Assembly: GCA_964419255.1 (NCBI GenBank)
Contig: CAYQOU010000002.1
Span: 53,936-117,935, forward strand
Length of the DNA: 64,000 nt
Origin: CAZPHU01 sp964419255
GTDB lineage: Bacteria; Fibrobacterota; Chitinivibrionia; Chitinivibrionales; CAYFVL01
Direction: 5' to 3'
The notes under the pieces were generated by a model. The model was not told the origin of the DNA. It did no database searches and saw nothing but the letters and a program-made list of their open reading frames with translations. The position numbers and the translations under genes are program-made. Shown one piece after another: positions 44,377 to 52,434 of this stretch. How positions within the stretch are numbered: the first letter of the stretch is position 1; each line of letters begins with the position of its first letter.

Positions 44377-45183
44377 TTACTTTTTGCCCAGTTCTCGAGA
44401 CCTTTCTGTTGCTGCCAGGATTGCCTTCATGACAGAAAATGCAAACCCATTTTCCTCCAGCGAAAGTAATCCGTATGCAGTGGTTCCCCCCGCAGACATA
44501 ACATTATGTTTTAGTTCCGCGGGTTCGGTCTGCGAACATTGTACCATTTTGGCGGCACCAATCACCGTCTGGACAGCACATTCACGTGCGATTTTCGGTG
44601 GCAGTCCCGCTGTTATGCCCCCCTCGATCAGCGCCTCGATGAAACGATAGACATAGGCCGGCCCGCTGCCCGAAACCCCGGTGACAGCATCCAGCAGCGT
44701 TTCGGCCACCGCAAGTACCTTCCCACAGCAGCCCATGACACGCTCGACTGTCTGCCCATCTTTTTCGTCGCAATTGCTGCTGAGCGCATAGGCGGAAACA
44801 CCTTCTCCAATCAAAGCAGGAGTATTAGGCATCACCCGGCACAGATGTGCATCATCCCCGAAATGGTTCGCAAGGCTGCTCATGTGCACGCCCGCCGCAA
44901 TGGAGATCCACAGGACAGAGTTCCTCTTCCCACCGGCACAGGCGCAAAGCTCAGCTGCGACGGTTTGAATATCTTGCGGCTTTACGGCAATGAGCACAGC
45001 CTCGGGGCTTTCCTTATCATTAAACCATTGATCCGGAGATTTGACAAGGACAGATTCAGGCAACTGTTCCGTGGCTTTAGAAGATGAGTCATAGGCGGTG
45101 ATTGTGAACTGGGGCTGAGCGGCAACAAGGCCATTTATGATTGCCCGCCCCATATTACCACACCCCAGTACAGCAATATGCAT
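44377..45183 (-). CDS. proC: pyrroline-5-carboxylate reductase
   Basis: ProC reduces pyrroline-5-carboxylate to proline with NAD(P)H. The 268-residue protein has the Rossmann start AVLGCGNMGRAIINGL, PNTPALIGEGVSAYALS and the family signature GPAYVYRFIEALIEGGITAG. Length is standard. The start is 12 bases after the rho stop codon, so it can be co-transcribed with rho. Confidence 0.95.
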   Translation of the reverse strand: MHIAVLGCGNMGRAIINGLVAAQPQFTITAYDSSSKATEQLPESVLVKSPDQWFNDKESPEAVLIAVKPQDIQTVAAELCACAGGKRNSVLWISIAAGVHMSSLANHFGDDAHLCRVMPNTPALIGEGVSAYALSSNCDEKDGQTVERVMGCCGKVLAVAETLLDAVTGVSGSGPAYVYRFIEALIEGGITAGLPPKIARECAVQTVIGAAKMVQCSQTEPAELKHNVMSAGGTTAYGLLSLEENGFAFSVMKAILAATERSRELGKK

Positions 45184-45195
45184 GGTACGATTCCT

Positions 45196-46452
45196 TTAAC
45201 TATTCATCGACTCCAAAAACTGCTGATTAGTTTTGGTGTTTGCGATTTTATCTTGCATGAATTCCATCATTTCTATCGGAGCGCGTGCAGTGGATGAAAG
45301 GAATTTTCTGAGGATCCACATCCGGTTTAGCTCTTCCTTGCTCATCAGAAGCTCTTCCTTACGCGTACCGGAGCGCATCAGATCGATTGCCGGAAAGATT
45401 CGTCTGTCGGCAATTTTTCGATCCAGGACAAGCTCCATGTTACCGGTGCCTTTAAACTCCTCGAAGATTACCTCATCCATGCGACTGCCTGTTTCTATAA
45501 GTGCAGTTGCAATGATTGTCAGGCTACCGCCGCGGTCGATGTTTCTGGCGGCTCCGAAGAAACGCTTGGGTTTGTAAAGCGCCTGGGAATCCACACCACC
45601 GGAAAGGATTCTGCCGGAATGCGGAGCCACGGTGTTGTGAGCGCGCGCAAGACGAGTGATACTATCCAGAAGGATGACCACATCACGATTGTGCTCGACA
45701 AGCCTCTTGGCACGTTCAATCACCATCTCGGCCACCACCACGTGGCGTTCTGCCGGCTCGTCAAAGGTGGAGCTGATGATCTCGGCACCTCTGACAGAGC
45801 GCTGCATATCGGTAACCTCTTCGGGCCGCTCGTCGATAAGCAGTACAATCAGGATTACATCGGGATGGTTATGCAAAATTGCATTGGCGATGTTTTTGAG
45901 CAGCACTGTTTTACCGGTACGTGGAGGAGCTACGATAAGCCCTCTCTGCCCCTTACCGATCGGCGTAAACAGGTTCATGACCCGCGTGGACAATTCCCGA
46001 CGATCATATTCCATGTTGAATCGTTCTTCCGGAAAAAGCGGTGTCAGGTCATCAAAATTGATCTTCTTTTTGCACTCCTCGGGATCTTCGAAATTAATCA
46101 TCTCGACACGAAGAAGTGCAAAATAGCGCTCCGAATCTTTGGGAGGTCGCACCTGACCGCTTACCGTATCCCCGGTACGCAGGTGAAATCTTTTTATCTG
46201 AGAAGGAGATACGTAGATATCATCCGGCCCGCTCAGATAACTGTTTGTGGGTGAGCGAAGGAAACCGAACCCATCAGGCATTATCTCCAGAACACCTTCG
46301 GCAAACATCTGGCCGTTTCTGGCCGCTTCGCCTTCGAGTATCTTGAAGATCAGCTCCTGCTTATTCAGGTGCCTGTGTTCACCAATGTTCAGGCTTACAG
46401 CCAGATCATTGAGTTCGGTCATCGACTTAGTCTTCAGTTCGACAACATTCAT
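45196..46452 (-). CDS. rho: transcription termination factor Rho
   Basis: 418-residue Rho with an N-terminal RNA-binding OSB/CSD domain (GVLEIMPDGFGFLRSP), Walker A APPRTGKT in GLIVAPPRTGKTVLLKNIA, VVILLDSITRLARAHN (Walker B) and the Q-loop region. It is a homohexameric RNA helicase that terminates untranslated transcripts. The upstream gap of 527 bases holds two possible promoters, so autoregulation by a long leader is possible. ATGAATG context; AGAGGTAG upstream. Confidence 0.97.
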   Translation of the reverse strand: MNVVELKTKSMTELNDLAVSLNIGEHRHLNKQELIFKILEGEAARNGQMFAEGVLEIMPDGFGFLRSPTNSYLSGPDDIYVSPSQIKRFHLRTGDTVSGQVRPPKDSERYFALLRVEMINFEDPEECKKKINFDDLTPLFPEERFNMEYDRRELSTRVMNLFTPIGKGQRGLIVAPPRTGKTVLLKNIANAILHNHPDVILIVLLIDERPEEVTDMQRSVRGAEIISSTFDEPAERHVVVAEMVIERAKRLVEHNRDVVILLDSITRLARAHNTVAPHSGRILSGGVDSQALYKPKRFFGAARNIDRGGSLTIIATALIETGSRMDEVIFEEFKGTGNMELVLDRKIADRRIFPAIDLMRSGTRKEELLMSKEELNRMWILRKFLSSTARAPIEMMEFMQDKIANTKTNQQFLESMNS

Positions 46453-46541
46453 TATTCTACCTCTATTGGATAGGAGGGTTGTGGAAGGTGGGATAAATTC
46501 TTTTTTATACCTGACATCGGGAAAAATTTTTCGCCGTTAGC

Positions 46542-46550
46542 AGTATAACA
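46542..46550 (-). promoter_or_regulatory. extended -10 promoter for rho
   Basis: On the minus strand TG-T-TATACT (46550-46542), an extended -10 element without a clear -35. Start near 46535, leader about 83 bases. Confidence 0.5.
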
Positions 46551-46779
46551 AAAAACTTGCCATTCATTTCTATTTTAAAAAACGCTTTCGCTTTTCTATA
46601 AGACGAATCTGGAAGCACGAAGGTTAAAAGATCCACTCGAAAACGATCGAGCGAATGTAACGCAGTGCTCAGAGTGATGAAAATTTATTTGATTTTTTGG
46701 ATTGGATTTTATACCAAACGAGTCGCTATGAGGTGTTCCTCTATCAAGGCACATGATCCAGCACGATTCGGAATACAAA

Positions 46780-46808
46780 AATTTACTTTATGTAGCTATA
46801 CCTGTCAA
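46780..46808 (-). promoter_or_regulatory. second candidate rho promoter
   Basis: Minus strand TTGACA (46808-46803), 17-base spacer, TAAATT (46785-46780). It would give a leader of about 320 bases, as seen for autoregulated rho genes in other bacteria. Confidence 0.45.
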
Positions 46809-46847
46809 GTTTTTCTTGTATTCACTAAAACGTTACTATAAATTGTA

Positions 46848-46880
46848 CGAATCGCCGCGAGAGAATCGCTCAATTCAAAT
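46848..46880 (-). repeat. dispersed palindrome, partial copy A
   Basis: The minus strand reads TTGAATTGAGCGATTCTCTC followed by GCGGCGATTCG, matching the first half of copy D. The other half is missing or degraded. Confidence 0.75.
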
Positions 46881-46979
46881 ACAAATATATGTGATTGAAA
46901 GCAGTTTGCGGAAGGTGTTTTTTCTCTCCCACCTTATATTTCGCTGACAATCAGCTGAAATTGTCTATCCACGACACTT

Positions 46980-48146
46980 TTAAACCACCCGAAGCACCAG
47001 ACCTTTGAGATACTCTCCTTCCCGGTGGGCGATGTTAGTCGGATGATCAAACGGCTGTCCCGGAGTATCAAGAAGCTGGACCTGCCGCTGTGCATCCACG
47101 GCCGCTCCAAAAATAATTTGTCTGAAAAGCTGTGGGTCTATAGCCTGCGAACAGGAAAACGTGAAAAGTACGCCTCCCGGTGCCAAAGCTTTCAAAGCAA
47201 GCAGATTCACATCTTTATATCCCCTTGCCGCTTTCTGACGCTCTCCATGGTGGCGGGCAAATTTTGGTGGATCAAGAATTATCAGCGAGAAAGACTCATT
47301 TACCTCACGAAGGAAATTAAACACGCTTGCGGCTGCGAAATCCTGTTCCTGGCATCCGAATCGGTTCAGTACCCGATTCTTCTTAGCCTGCTCCAACGCT
47401 TTCCGCGAAGCATCGACACTTATTACCCTTTCGGCCCCGCCCTTCAAGGCATTTAATGAAAACCCTCCCGTGTAGCAGAAACAATCCGCTACACATGCCC
47501 CGCTCGCGTATCTGCGTACCAGGGCCCTGTTTTCTCTCTGATCCAGAAACAGCCCCGTCTTTTGCCCTCCCGCAAGGTCAACCTCATAGCACAGGTCATT
47601 TTCCCTGATTACCCGTTCACGGGGCATCTCCCCCCATATCAGATCATTTACTGATTGAATCTTCTCCCGTGAGACAGACTCGGCATCGGAGCGCTCATAT
47701 ATGAATTGAGGTGTGCATGTTTCTTTCAATGCACCTATTATCGACTCACGCATCATGCGCATGCCCGCGGTAAGAAGCTGTACACACAAACCATCCCCAT
47801 ATCTGTCTACGATAAGCCCGGGAAGAAAATCTCCTTCCGAATTAATGAGACGATATGCCGTGGTTTGATTGTCAAACATTCCCCTGCGACGGCTCACCGA
47901 ACAGGCAATCCTCTCAAAAAGCAGTTGTGGCGTAAACTGCTCATCACCACGGGTAAGCACCCGGACCGATATCGAGGAAGACAAATTACAGTAGCCCTGC
48001 CCCAGGACCTCTCCGGATGAAGCCTTTATCGTGCCAATCTCACCCGGCTTCCCTTTTGGCTGCACCCTGTCTATGGCGCCGGAAAAGATCCAGGGATGCC
48101 CCGCTCGAACAGGCCGATCCTTTCCTTTTTTCAATACAATGTCCAT
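46980..48146 (-). CDS. rlmI: class I SAM-dependent rRNA methyltransferase, RlmI-like
   Basis: RlmI-type enzymes methylate C5 of a 23S rRNA cytosine (m5C1962 in E. coli). The protein has an N-terminal PUA domain (VRAGHPWIFSGAI), a middle segment, and the Rossmann domain with KTGLFLDQRENR, DCFCYTGGFSLNALKGGA (SAM-binding) and the catalytic LDPPKFAR. I place the start at ATG 48146 (388 residues), which has CAGGT five bases upstream; the frame runs 16 codons further, through a copy of the palindromic repeat. The exact target position is inferred from the family. Confidence 0.87.
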   Translation of the reverse strand: MDIVLKKGKDRPVRAGHPWIFSGAIDRVQPKGKPGEIGTIKASSGEVLGQGYCNLSSSISVRVLTRGDEQFTPQLLFERIACSVSRRRGMFDNQTTAYRLINSEGDFLPGLIVDRYGDGLCVQLLTAGMRMMRESIIGALKETCTPQFIYERSDAESVSREKIQSVNDLIWGEMPRERVIRENDLCYEVDLAGGQKTGLFLDQRENRALVRRYASGACVADCFCYTGGFSLNALKGGAERVISVDASRKALEQAKKNRVLNRFGCQEQDFAAASVFNFLREVNESFSLIILDPPKFARHHGERQKAARGYKDVNLLALKALAPGGVLFTFSCSQAIDPQLFRQIIFGAAVDAQRQVQLLDTPGQPFDHPTNIAHREGEYLKGLVLRVV

Positions 48147-48150
48147 CGTA

Positions 48151-48214
48151 TACCTGAAATCCCAACTTTGAGCGATTCTCTCGCGACGATTCACACAGAA
48201 CAGCTCAATTCAGT
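48151..48214. repeat. dispersed palindrome, copy B
   Basis: Contains GAGCGATTCTCTCGCGACG and AGCTCAATTCAG, matching copy D. Its outer end TACCTG (48151-48156) supplies the Shine-Dalgarno (CAGGT on the minus strand) of the methyltransferase gene. Confidence 0.85.
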
Positions 48215-48264
48215 TGAAAGAAAACTGTGCATTACAATGCAGCAAATAGTAATATTACTGTATA

Positions 48265-48316
48265 CCTGAATTATGCGACTCTCCCGCTGTAGTTCGCCCA
48301 GAATCGCTCAATTCAG
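48265..48316. repeat. dispersed palindrome, copy C
   Basis: CCTGAATTATGCGACTCTCC at the left end and CGCTCAATTCAG at the right end; the ends are inverted repeats of each other. Located between the divergent methyltransferase and lipoprotein genes. Confidence 0.85.
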
Positions 48317-48374
48317 ATTCAACCTAAATTAAAACATTTACAGGAATTTATTCCATTCTTCTTTGGATTTGCTC

Positions 48375-49397
48375 ATGAGTATAAAATCGTTTTTCATCGT
48401 CTTTTACTGCTGCATTCTCGCCGGATGCGCAGTGTCATCATCCCAAAAAGCCGAACAGACAAAAGAAACAGAACCACAGAAACGCGCAGGCTCCCATGAG
48501 CCCGATTCATCATCCTCAACCCAAAACAGCCAGTCAGGACAACACTCCCCCCAAAGCACCAATACATCACAGGGAACACATATTCCGGTATCGGAATGGA
48601 CCGGACATCAGTTCGTTTTACTTCGCATAAACCCGCAGTTTAGTGAATACGGGCACCACCTTTATACAAGCCCGAATCTCGACAGGGAATCTTCACCCCC
48701 AAACAGTTCTATCGCAACAAATAAACATCGACTGCGCCATAAACCGTTTGCAGGCCATATGGTCACTGTCCAAAATACGAAGAAAACAGAGGATGGCGAA
48801 TGGTTTGTCACCTTCCTGCTCGACACCCTGGACCTTCGGCTCTACGCCAAAACAAATCAGGGAGTCGTTGAAGGAATCGCTCTGGCCAATGATCTTGAAA
48901 AAGCTCGCGATTTTTTTCTCGGTGATACTATTTATTCACGAAAGAGACGAATAGAGATGTACGATTCGATCCATCAGTCCTTTAGAAATATGGATGTTTC
49001 CGTTACGACCCCCCTTATTGTACATGATATCTGTTGGGGAACAACACCGCTGCCCTCAAAACCGTTATGGATTCAGGTTATCACTCCCCAGAACGACTCC
49101 GGCTTCATACCGGTACATTTCGGCACGACAAATACCATCACCGCCGCCGGCAACGGAGAGCTGCTCTGGATAAAGGACATTCTCCCCGAAAACCCTCGCA
49201 GCTACTATCAGTGGGACCCCTACGTCTGGGAAGTTATCGACAAACATAACATTTTCGAAGGAATGACCTCCGAGCAGGTTCTTCTTTCGTGGGGCAGCCC
49301 CGACAAAACGGAGAGGCAACAGGATTGCGATACCTGGGTTTATAACAACAGCACTCTGACTTTCTGCAAAGATACGCTGGTACGGCATGAGAACTGA
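48375..49397 (+). CDS. predicted lipoprotein with BamE/SmpA-like C-terminal domain
   Basis: From ATG 48375 the 340-residue protein has a lipoprotein signal peptide with lipobox CILAG-C. A Ser/Gln/Thr-rich linker follows, then an about 220-residue middle domain. The C-terminal segment is FEGMTSEQVLLSWGSPDKTE, then WVYNNSTLTF, the pattern of the BamE/SmpA fold (small outer-membrane lipoproteins of the beta-barrel assembly machine). The middle domain is not recognised. It may be an accessory outer-membrane lipoprotein. The open frame begins at a TTG four codons earlier; the ATG is preferred. Confidence 0.75.
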   Translation: MSIKSFFIVFYCCILAGCAVSSSQKAEQTKETEPQKRAGSHEPDSSSSTQNSQSGQHSPQSTNTSQGTHIPVSEWTGHQFVLLRINPQFSEYGHHLYTSPNLDRESSPPNSSIATNKHRLRHKPFAGHMVTVQNTKKTEDGEWFVTFLLDTLDLRLYAKTNQGVVEGIALANDLEKARDFFLGDTIYSRKRRIEMYDSIHQSFRNMDVSVTTPLIVHDICWGTTPLPSKPLWIQVITPQNDSGFIPVHFGTTNTITAAGNGELLWIKDILPENPRSYYQWDPYVWEVIDKHNIFEGMTSEQVLLSWGSPDKTERQQDCDTWVYNNSTLTFCKDTLVRHEN

Positions 49398-49468
49398 GCC
49401 CCCTGATGCTGACAGGGGACGCATACTCCAAACGACGGGACAAATACAACGTGTTTCTTGAAACTACA

Positions 49469-49523
49469 CCCTGAATTAAGCTATTCTCTCGCGGCGATTC
49501 GCACGGAACCGCTCAATTCAGGG
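49469..49523. repeat. dispersed palindrome, copy D (near-consensus)
   Basis: Left end CCCTGAATTAAGC, middle ATTCTCTCGCGGCGATTCGC, right end GAACCGCTCAATTCAGGG. Ends pair with each other. Lies between the convergent lipoprotein and lpdA genes, where it might also act as a terminator-like hairpin. Confidence 0.9.
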
Positions 49524-49543
49524 TATAACTGTAACAGCCCCTG

Positions 49544-50902
49544 CTAAATGTCTATTTCCAGTATGGCATCCTTTATTACCTCGGCTACCGTCGGATGCGG
49601 AAAAACGACATCTGAGATTTCATTAATCTTCATTTTTTTCTGTATCATGACCGATGCTCCGTAAATCATTTCCGAACACTCTCCACCAATCATATGAATC
49701 CCCAGAAGCGTCCCGCTGTCTTTGTCCGCCACCGCTTTGATTATCCCATAGCCTCTCTCGGTTTCCGCCAGATAGCGACCACTGTATCCCAGGGGAATTT
49801 TGCTTGTTGCCACATCATACCCACGCTCCAGAGCCTGCTCCTTTGTCAGACCCACCGACGCGATTTCAGGGTGGGAGTATATCACATTGGGAATGGCATC
49901 ATAATTCACCACGGCCTCTCTTCCCATGATCGTATCGATAACAACCTCGGCTTCGCGACTTGCCGTGTGAGCCAACATGCTTCTCCCATTGATATCTCCG
50001 GCAGCATAGACTCCGGAAACGTTTGTTCGCCCCTGCAAATCGACTTTAACCCTGCTCCCCTTCATCTCCACACCGATTTTCTCCAGCCCCAGCCCTTCGG
50101 TGGAAGGTCTTCGGCCCACGCTCATCAAGACAATATCGGCGGCAACCGTGTGTCGACCACCGTCAAAGTCCTCAAACATCACATGTTTGTCACCGATTTC
50201 AGTAACGCGGGAATTCAGAACTATATTGACCCCCCTCTTTTCGAGCTGCTTGCCAAGTATGGTGCTTATCTCCTGATCGACTTCCCCCGCAATCCCGGGA
50301 AGCATCTCGATAATCGTGACCCGACTGCCGATTTCTGCAAATATGGTGGCAAATTCCAGCCCTATAACCCCGCCACCAATGATTACCAGTTTCTCGGGGA
50401 TGAAATCGATCGACAAAATCTCCCTGTTCGTATACACAAAAGGCTGATCTGCACCGGGAACAGGCAGCCTTACAGCATCAGAGCCGGTGCAGAGAAGGAG
50501 TTTTTTTGCCGCATAATTTTTTTCACCCGCCTTAACGCGAAACATATCACCCGAAGGAGAAATGATATGCGCCCTCTCATAGACGACATCGACATTCTTT
50601 CTCTTTTTGTTATTTTCCGATGCTCTGCGGATTCTCTGAACCAGCTTATCTTTCCTGGCCATCGCCGCCTTTATATCGAAGTCGGCGTGCTGGACTGTCA
50701 CTCCAAACACCTGGCTTTCCTTTGCCTGTGCATAGAGCCTGGAACAATGCAAAAGTGCCTTGGAAGGTATACACCCCTCGTTTAAACACACGCCGCCAAG
50801 TTTTCGCTGCTCGATAAGAAGCGTTTTGAGGCCTTCCTGTTGAGCTAATTCCGCGGCATTTCCCCCCGCAGGCCCACCGCCAATGACAACAACATCATAC
50901 AT
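49544..50902 (-). CDS. lpdA: dihydrolipoyl dehydrogenase
   Basis: A 452-residue FAD-dependent pyridine-nucleotide disulfide oxidoreductase. It has the dinucleotide motif VVIGGGPAGGNAAELA, the redox-active disulfide GGVCLNEGCIPSK (about 36-48), the NAD motif IIGGGVIGLEFATIF and the C-terminal HPTVAEVIKDA with the active-site His. It reoxidises lipoamide of 2-oxoacid dehydrogenase or glycine-cleavage complexes. No E1/E2 or gcv gene is adjacent. The ribosome binding site is GGAGG, in good position. Confidence 0.92.
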   Translation of the reverse strand: MYDVVVIGGGPAGGNAAELAQQEGLKTLLIEQRKLGGVCLNEGCIPSKALLHCSRLYAQAKESQVFGVTVQHADFDIKAAMARKDKLVQRIRRASENNKKRKNVDVVYERAHIISPSGDMFRVKAGEKNYAAKKLLLCTGSDAVRLPVPGADQPFVYTNREILSIDFIPEKLVIIGGGVIGLEFATIFAEIGSRVTIIEMLPGIAGEVDQEISTILGKQLEKRGVNIVLNSRVTEIGDKHVMFEDFDGGRHTVAADIVLMSVGRRPSTEGLGLEKIGVEMKGSRVKVDLQGRTNVSGVYAAGDINGRSMLAHTASREAEVVIDTIMGREAVVNYDAIPNVIYSHPEIASVGLTKEQALERGYDVATSKIPLGYSGRYLAETERGYGIIKAVADKDSGTLLGIHMIGGECSEMIYGASVMIQKKMKINEISDVVFPHPTVAEVIKDAILEIDI

Positions 50903-51475
50903 ATTTTTCCTCCACGAGACATCACGGGTACGGTGGCTTTAAAACAGCCCCACCCCTTGCTGTAATTGTGGTCATGAATATGATTCATGTCAGCCTGACC
51001 GGACAAGAAAAGGCCAGAACATACGACCGAAAGGTCAAACCACGCCGGTTGATCGGGGATGTATATTTTTACCTGAATCGAGTGGCTCCAGTGGGACGAA
51101 ACGGGACAGGAGTGCTTAAGCGGATTTTCCTTCTCCTAATGCACCCCTCCGCCCAGCCGCAGACACACCGGCTGGACATCTTTCCCCCGGCAAAGGGAAG
51201 GCTTTTTAAAACCGGTTTTATCGCCTGCCCCTCCACCATACTTATGGGGTGTCGCTAAATTGGCAAGGCATAACAAATGCCTCGACAGTCTCAGCACGAA
51301 CGGCCTTTATGAGTCACATCAGCTAATCCGTTCGCCCTGAGCCGTGGAAAGGGTATACCAAACTACATTTAGCGATAATCCCTATGCAAGGGGGGTCAAT
51401 CAGCCCTTTCGGAGCTTTGATTCTCCGGCTTTGCCGGACTTAGTATTCTCATTCAGACAGTCAAAAGGAGACCAC
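50903..51475. other. 573-base divergent intergenic region
   Basis: It separates lpdA and nfo. From about 51150 to 51230 it is rich in short hairpins (CCAGCC/GGCTGG and AAAACCGGTTTT). A nested palindrome lies at 51252-51375. A 96-codon plus-strand frame (50968-51258) does not look like a protein and has no start signal. Confidence 0.55.
51252..51375. repeat. nested palindromic element with REP-like core
   Basis: Outer arms TCGCTAAAT (51252-51260) and ATTTAGCGA (51367-51375). Inner arms 51279-51304 (CCTCGACAGTCTCAGC, then ACGAACGGC) and 51328-51353 (CCGTTCGCCCTGAGCCG, then TGGAAAGGG) are degenerate copies of the widespread TTCGCCCTGAGCCTGTCGAA-type repeat. Confidence 0.75.
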
Positions 51476-52318
51476 ATGAAACGAGTCGGTGCACACGTTT
51501 CTATTTCCGGCGGAGTCCAGAATGCTCCGGTCAACGCAAAAAACATCGGGGCGAAAGCGTTTGCCATGTTCACTAAAAATCAGCGCCAGTGGCACGCCAA
51601 AGCATACCCGTCATCGACGATAGACGCCTTTCACAAGGCAATGGAAGAAAACGGGTATAAAGCCGAGCATGTCCTGCCCCACGACAGCTACCTGATCAAC
51701 ATCGGCAGTCCGGTTGCGGATATGTATGAGAAATCATTCAAAGCCTTCGTCGATGAGCTGAGCCGCTGTGATCAACTGGGACTGAAATTTCTTAACATCC
51801 ACCCGGGCAGTCATGTCAAAAAAGTATCGGAAGAGCAGTGTATGGATACTATAGCCGAGAGCATAAACAAGGCATTCGATATCGTGCCACATGTAACCGT
51901 CGTGCTCGAAAACACCGCCGGTCAAGGTTCCAATGTCGGATACCGTTTCGAGCACCTGGCGTATATGATAGATAAGGTCGAAGATAAATCCCGCATCGGC
52001 GTGTGTCTGGATACCTGCCACACATTCGCCGCCGGCTACGATATTCAGACTCCAGGCGCATTTGATAAGACGATGGAGCACTTCGACCGGATCGTGGGTT
52101 TCTCGTATCTCAGAGGCATGCATCTCAACGACGCCAAAAGCGCTTACGGCAGCAAGCTCGACAGACACCAGAGTCTGGGTGAGGGAAACCTGGGCCTTGA
52201 AACCTTCCGATGCATCATGAATGATCCCCGATTCGAGGAGATCCCCTTGATTCTGGAGACAATTGATGATTCGAGATGGGCAGCGGAAATACGACTGTTG
52301 TATGATTTGGTTGATTGA
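51476..52318 (+). CDS. nfo: endonuclease IV (apurinic/apyrimidinic endonuclease)
   Basis: Nfo cuts DNA 5' to abasic sites in base-excision repair, using three zinc ions. The 280-residue TIM-barrel protein starts VGAHVSISGGVQNAP and contains NIHPGSHV, ENTAGQGSN, CLDTCHTFAAGYD and HLNDAKSAYGSKLDRHQSLG, the metal-ligand motifs of the family. ATG 51476 is preceded by AAAAGGAG, so longer in-frame starts upstream (to 51344) are rejected. The length is standard. Confidence 0.95.
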   Translation: MKRVGAHVSISGGVQNAPVNAKNIGAKAFAMFTKNQRQWHAKAYPSSTIDAFHKAMEENGYKAEHVLPHDSYLINIGSPVADMYEKSFKAFVDELSRCDQLGLKFLNIHPGSHVKKVSEEQCMDTIAESINKAFDIVPHVTVVLENTAGQGSNVGYRFEHLAYMIDKVEDKSRIGVCLDTCHTFAAGYDIQTPGAFDKTMEHFDRIVGFSYLRGMHLNDAKSAYGSKLDRHQSLGEGNLGLETFRCIMNDPRFEEIPLILETIDDSRWAAEIRLLYDLVD

Positions 52319-52346
52319 AAGAAGTAAGAAGGAAGAAGTAAGAAGA
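52319..52346 (+). repeat. 14-bp tandem purine repeat
   Basis: AAGAAGTAAGAAGG (52319-52332) followed directly by AAGAAGTAAGAAGA (52333-52346), just after the nfo stop codon. The complementary CTTCCTTCTTC near 52370-52380 could pair with it and form a terminator for glgC. Confidence 0.7.
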
Positions 52347-52434
52347 ACGCGGCCCTCTCGGGAGTGCCGCTTCCTTCTTCAAAATACCGGGATGCAGTCC
52401 CTTTTGGAGATGCCGCATCGGTTATCGTTTACCA

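Larger units (their letters stand above)
46453..46979. other. 527-base intergenic region upstream of rho
   Basis: It holds two candidate minus-strand promoters (46542-46550 and 46780-46808) and a partial copy of the dispersed palindrome (46848-46880). No reading frame here has a start signal or known product. Confidence 0.6.

Noticed and set aside
49694..50785. 363-codon plus-strand frame
   Set aside because: Antisense to lpdA, which has full motif support.
50968..51258. 96-codon frame upstream of nfo
   Set aside because: No ribosome binding site, odd composition and hairpin-rich DNA; looks non-coding.
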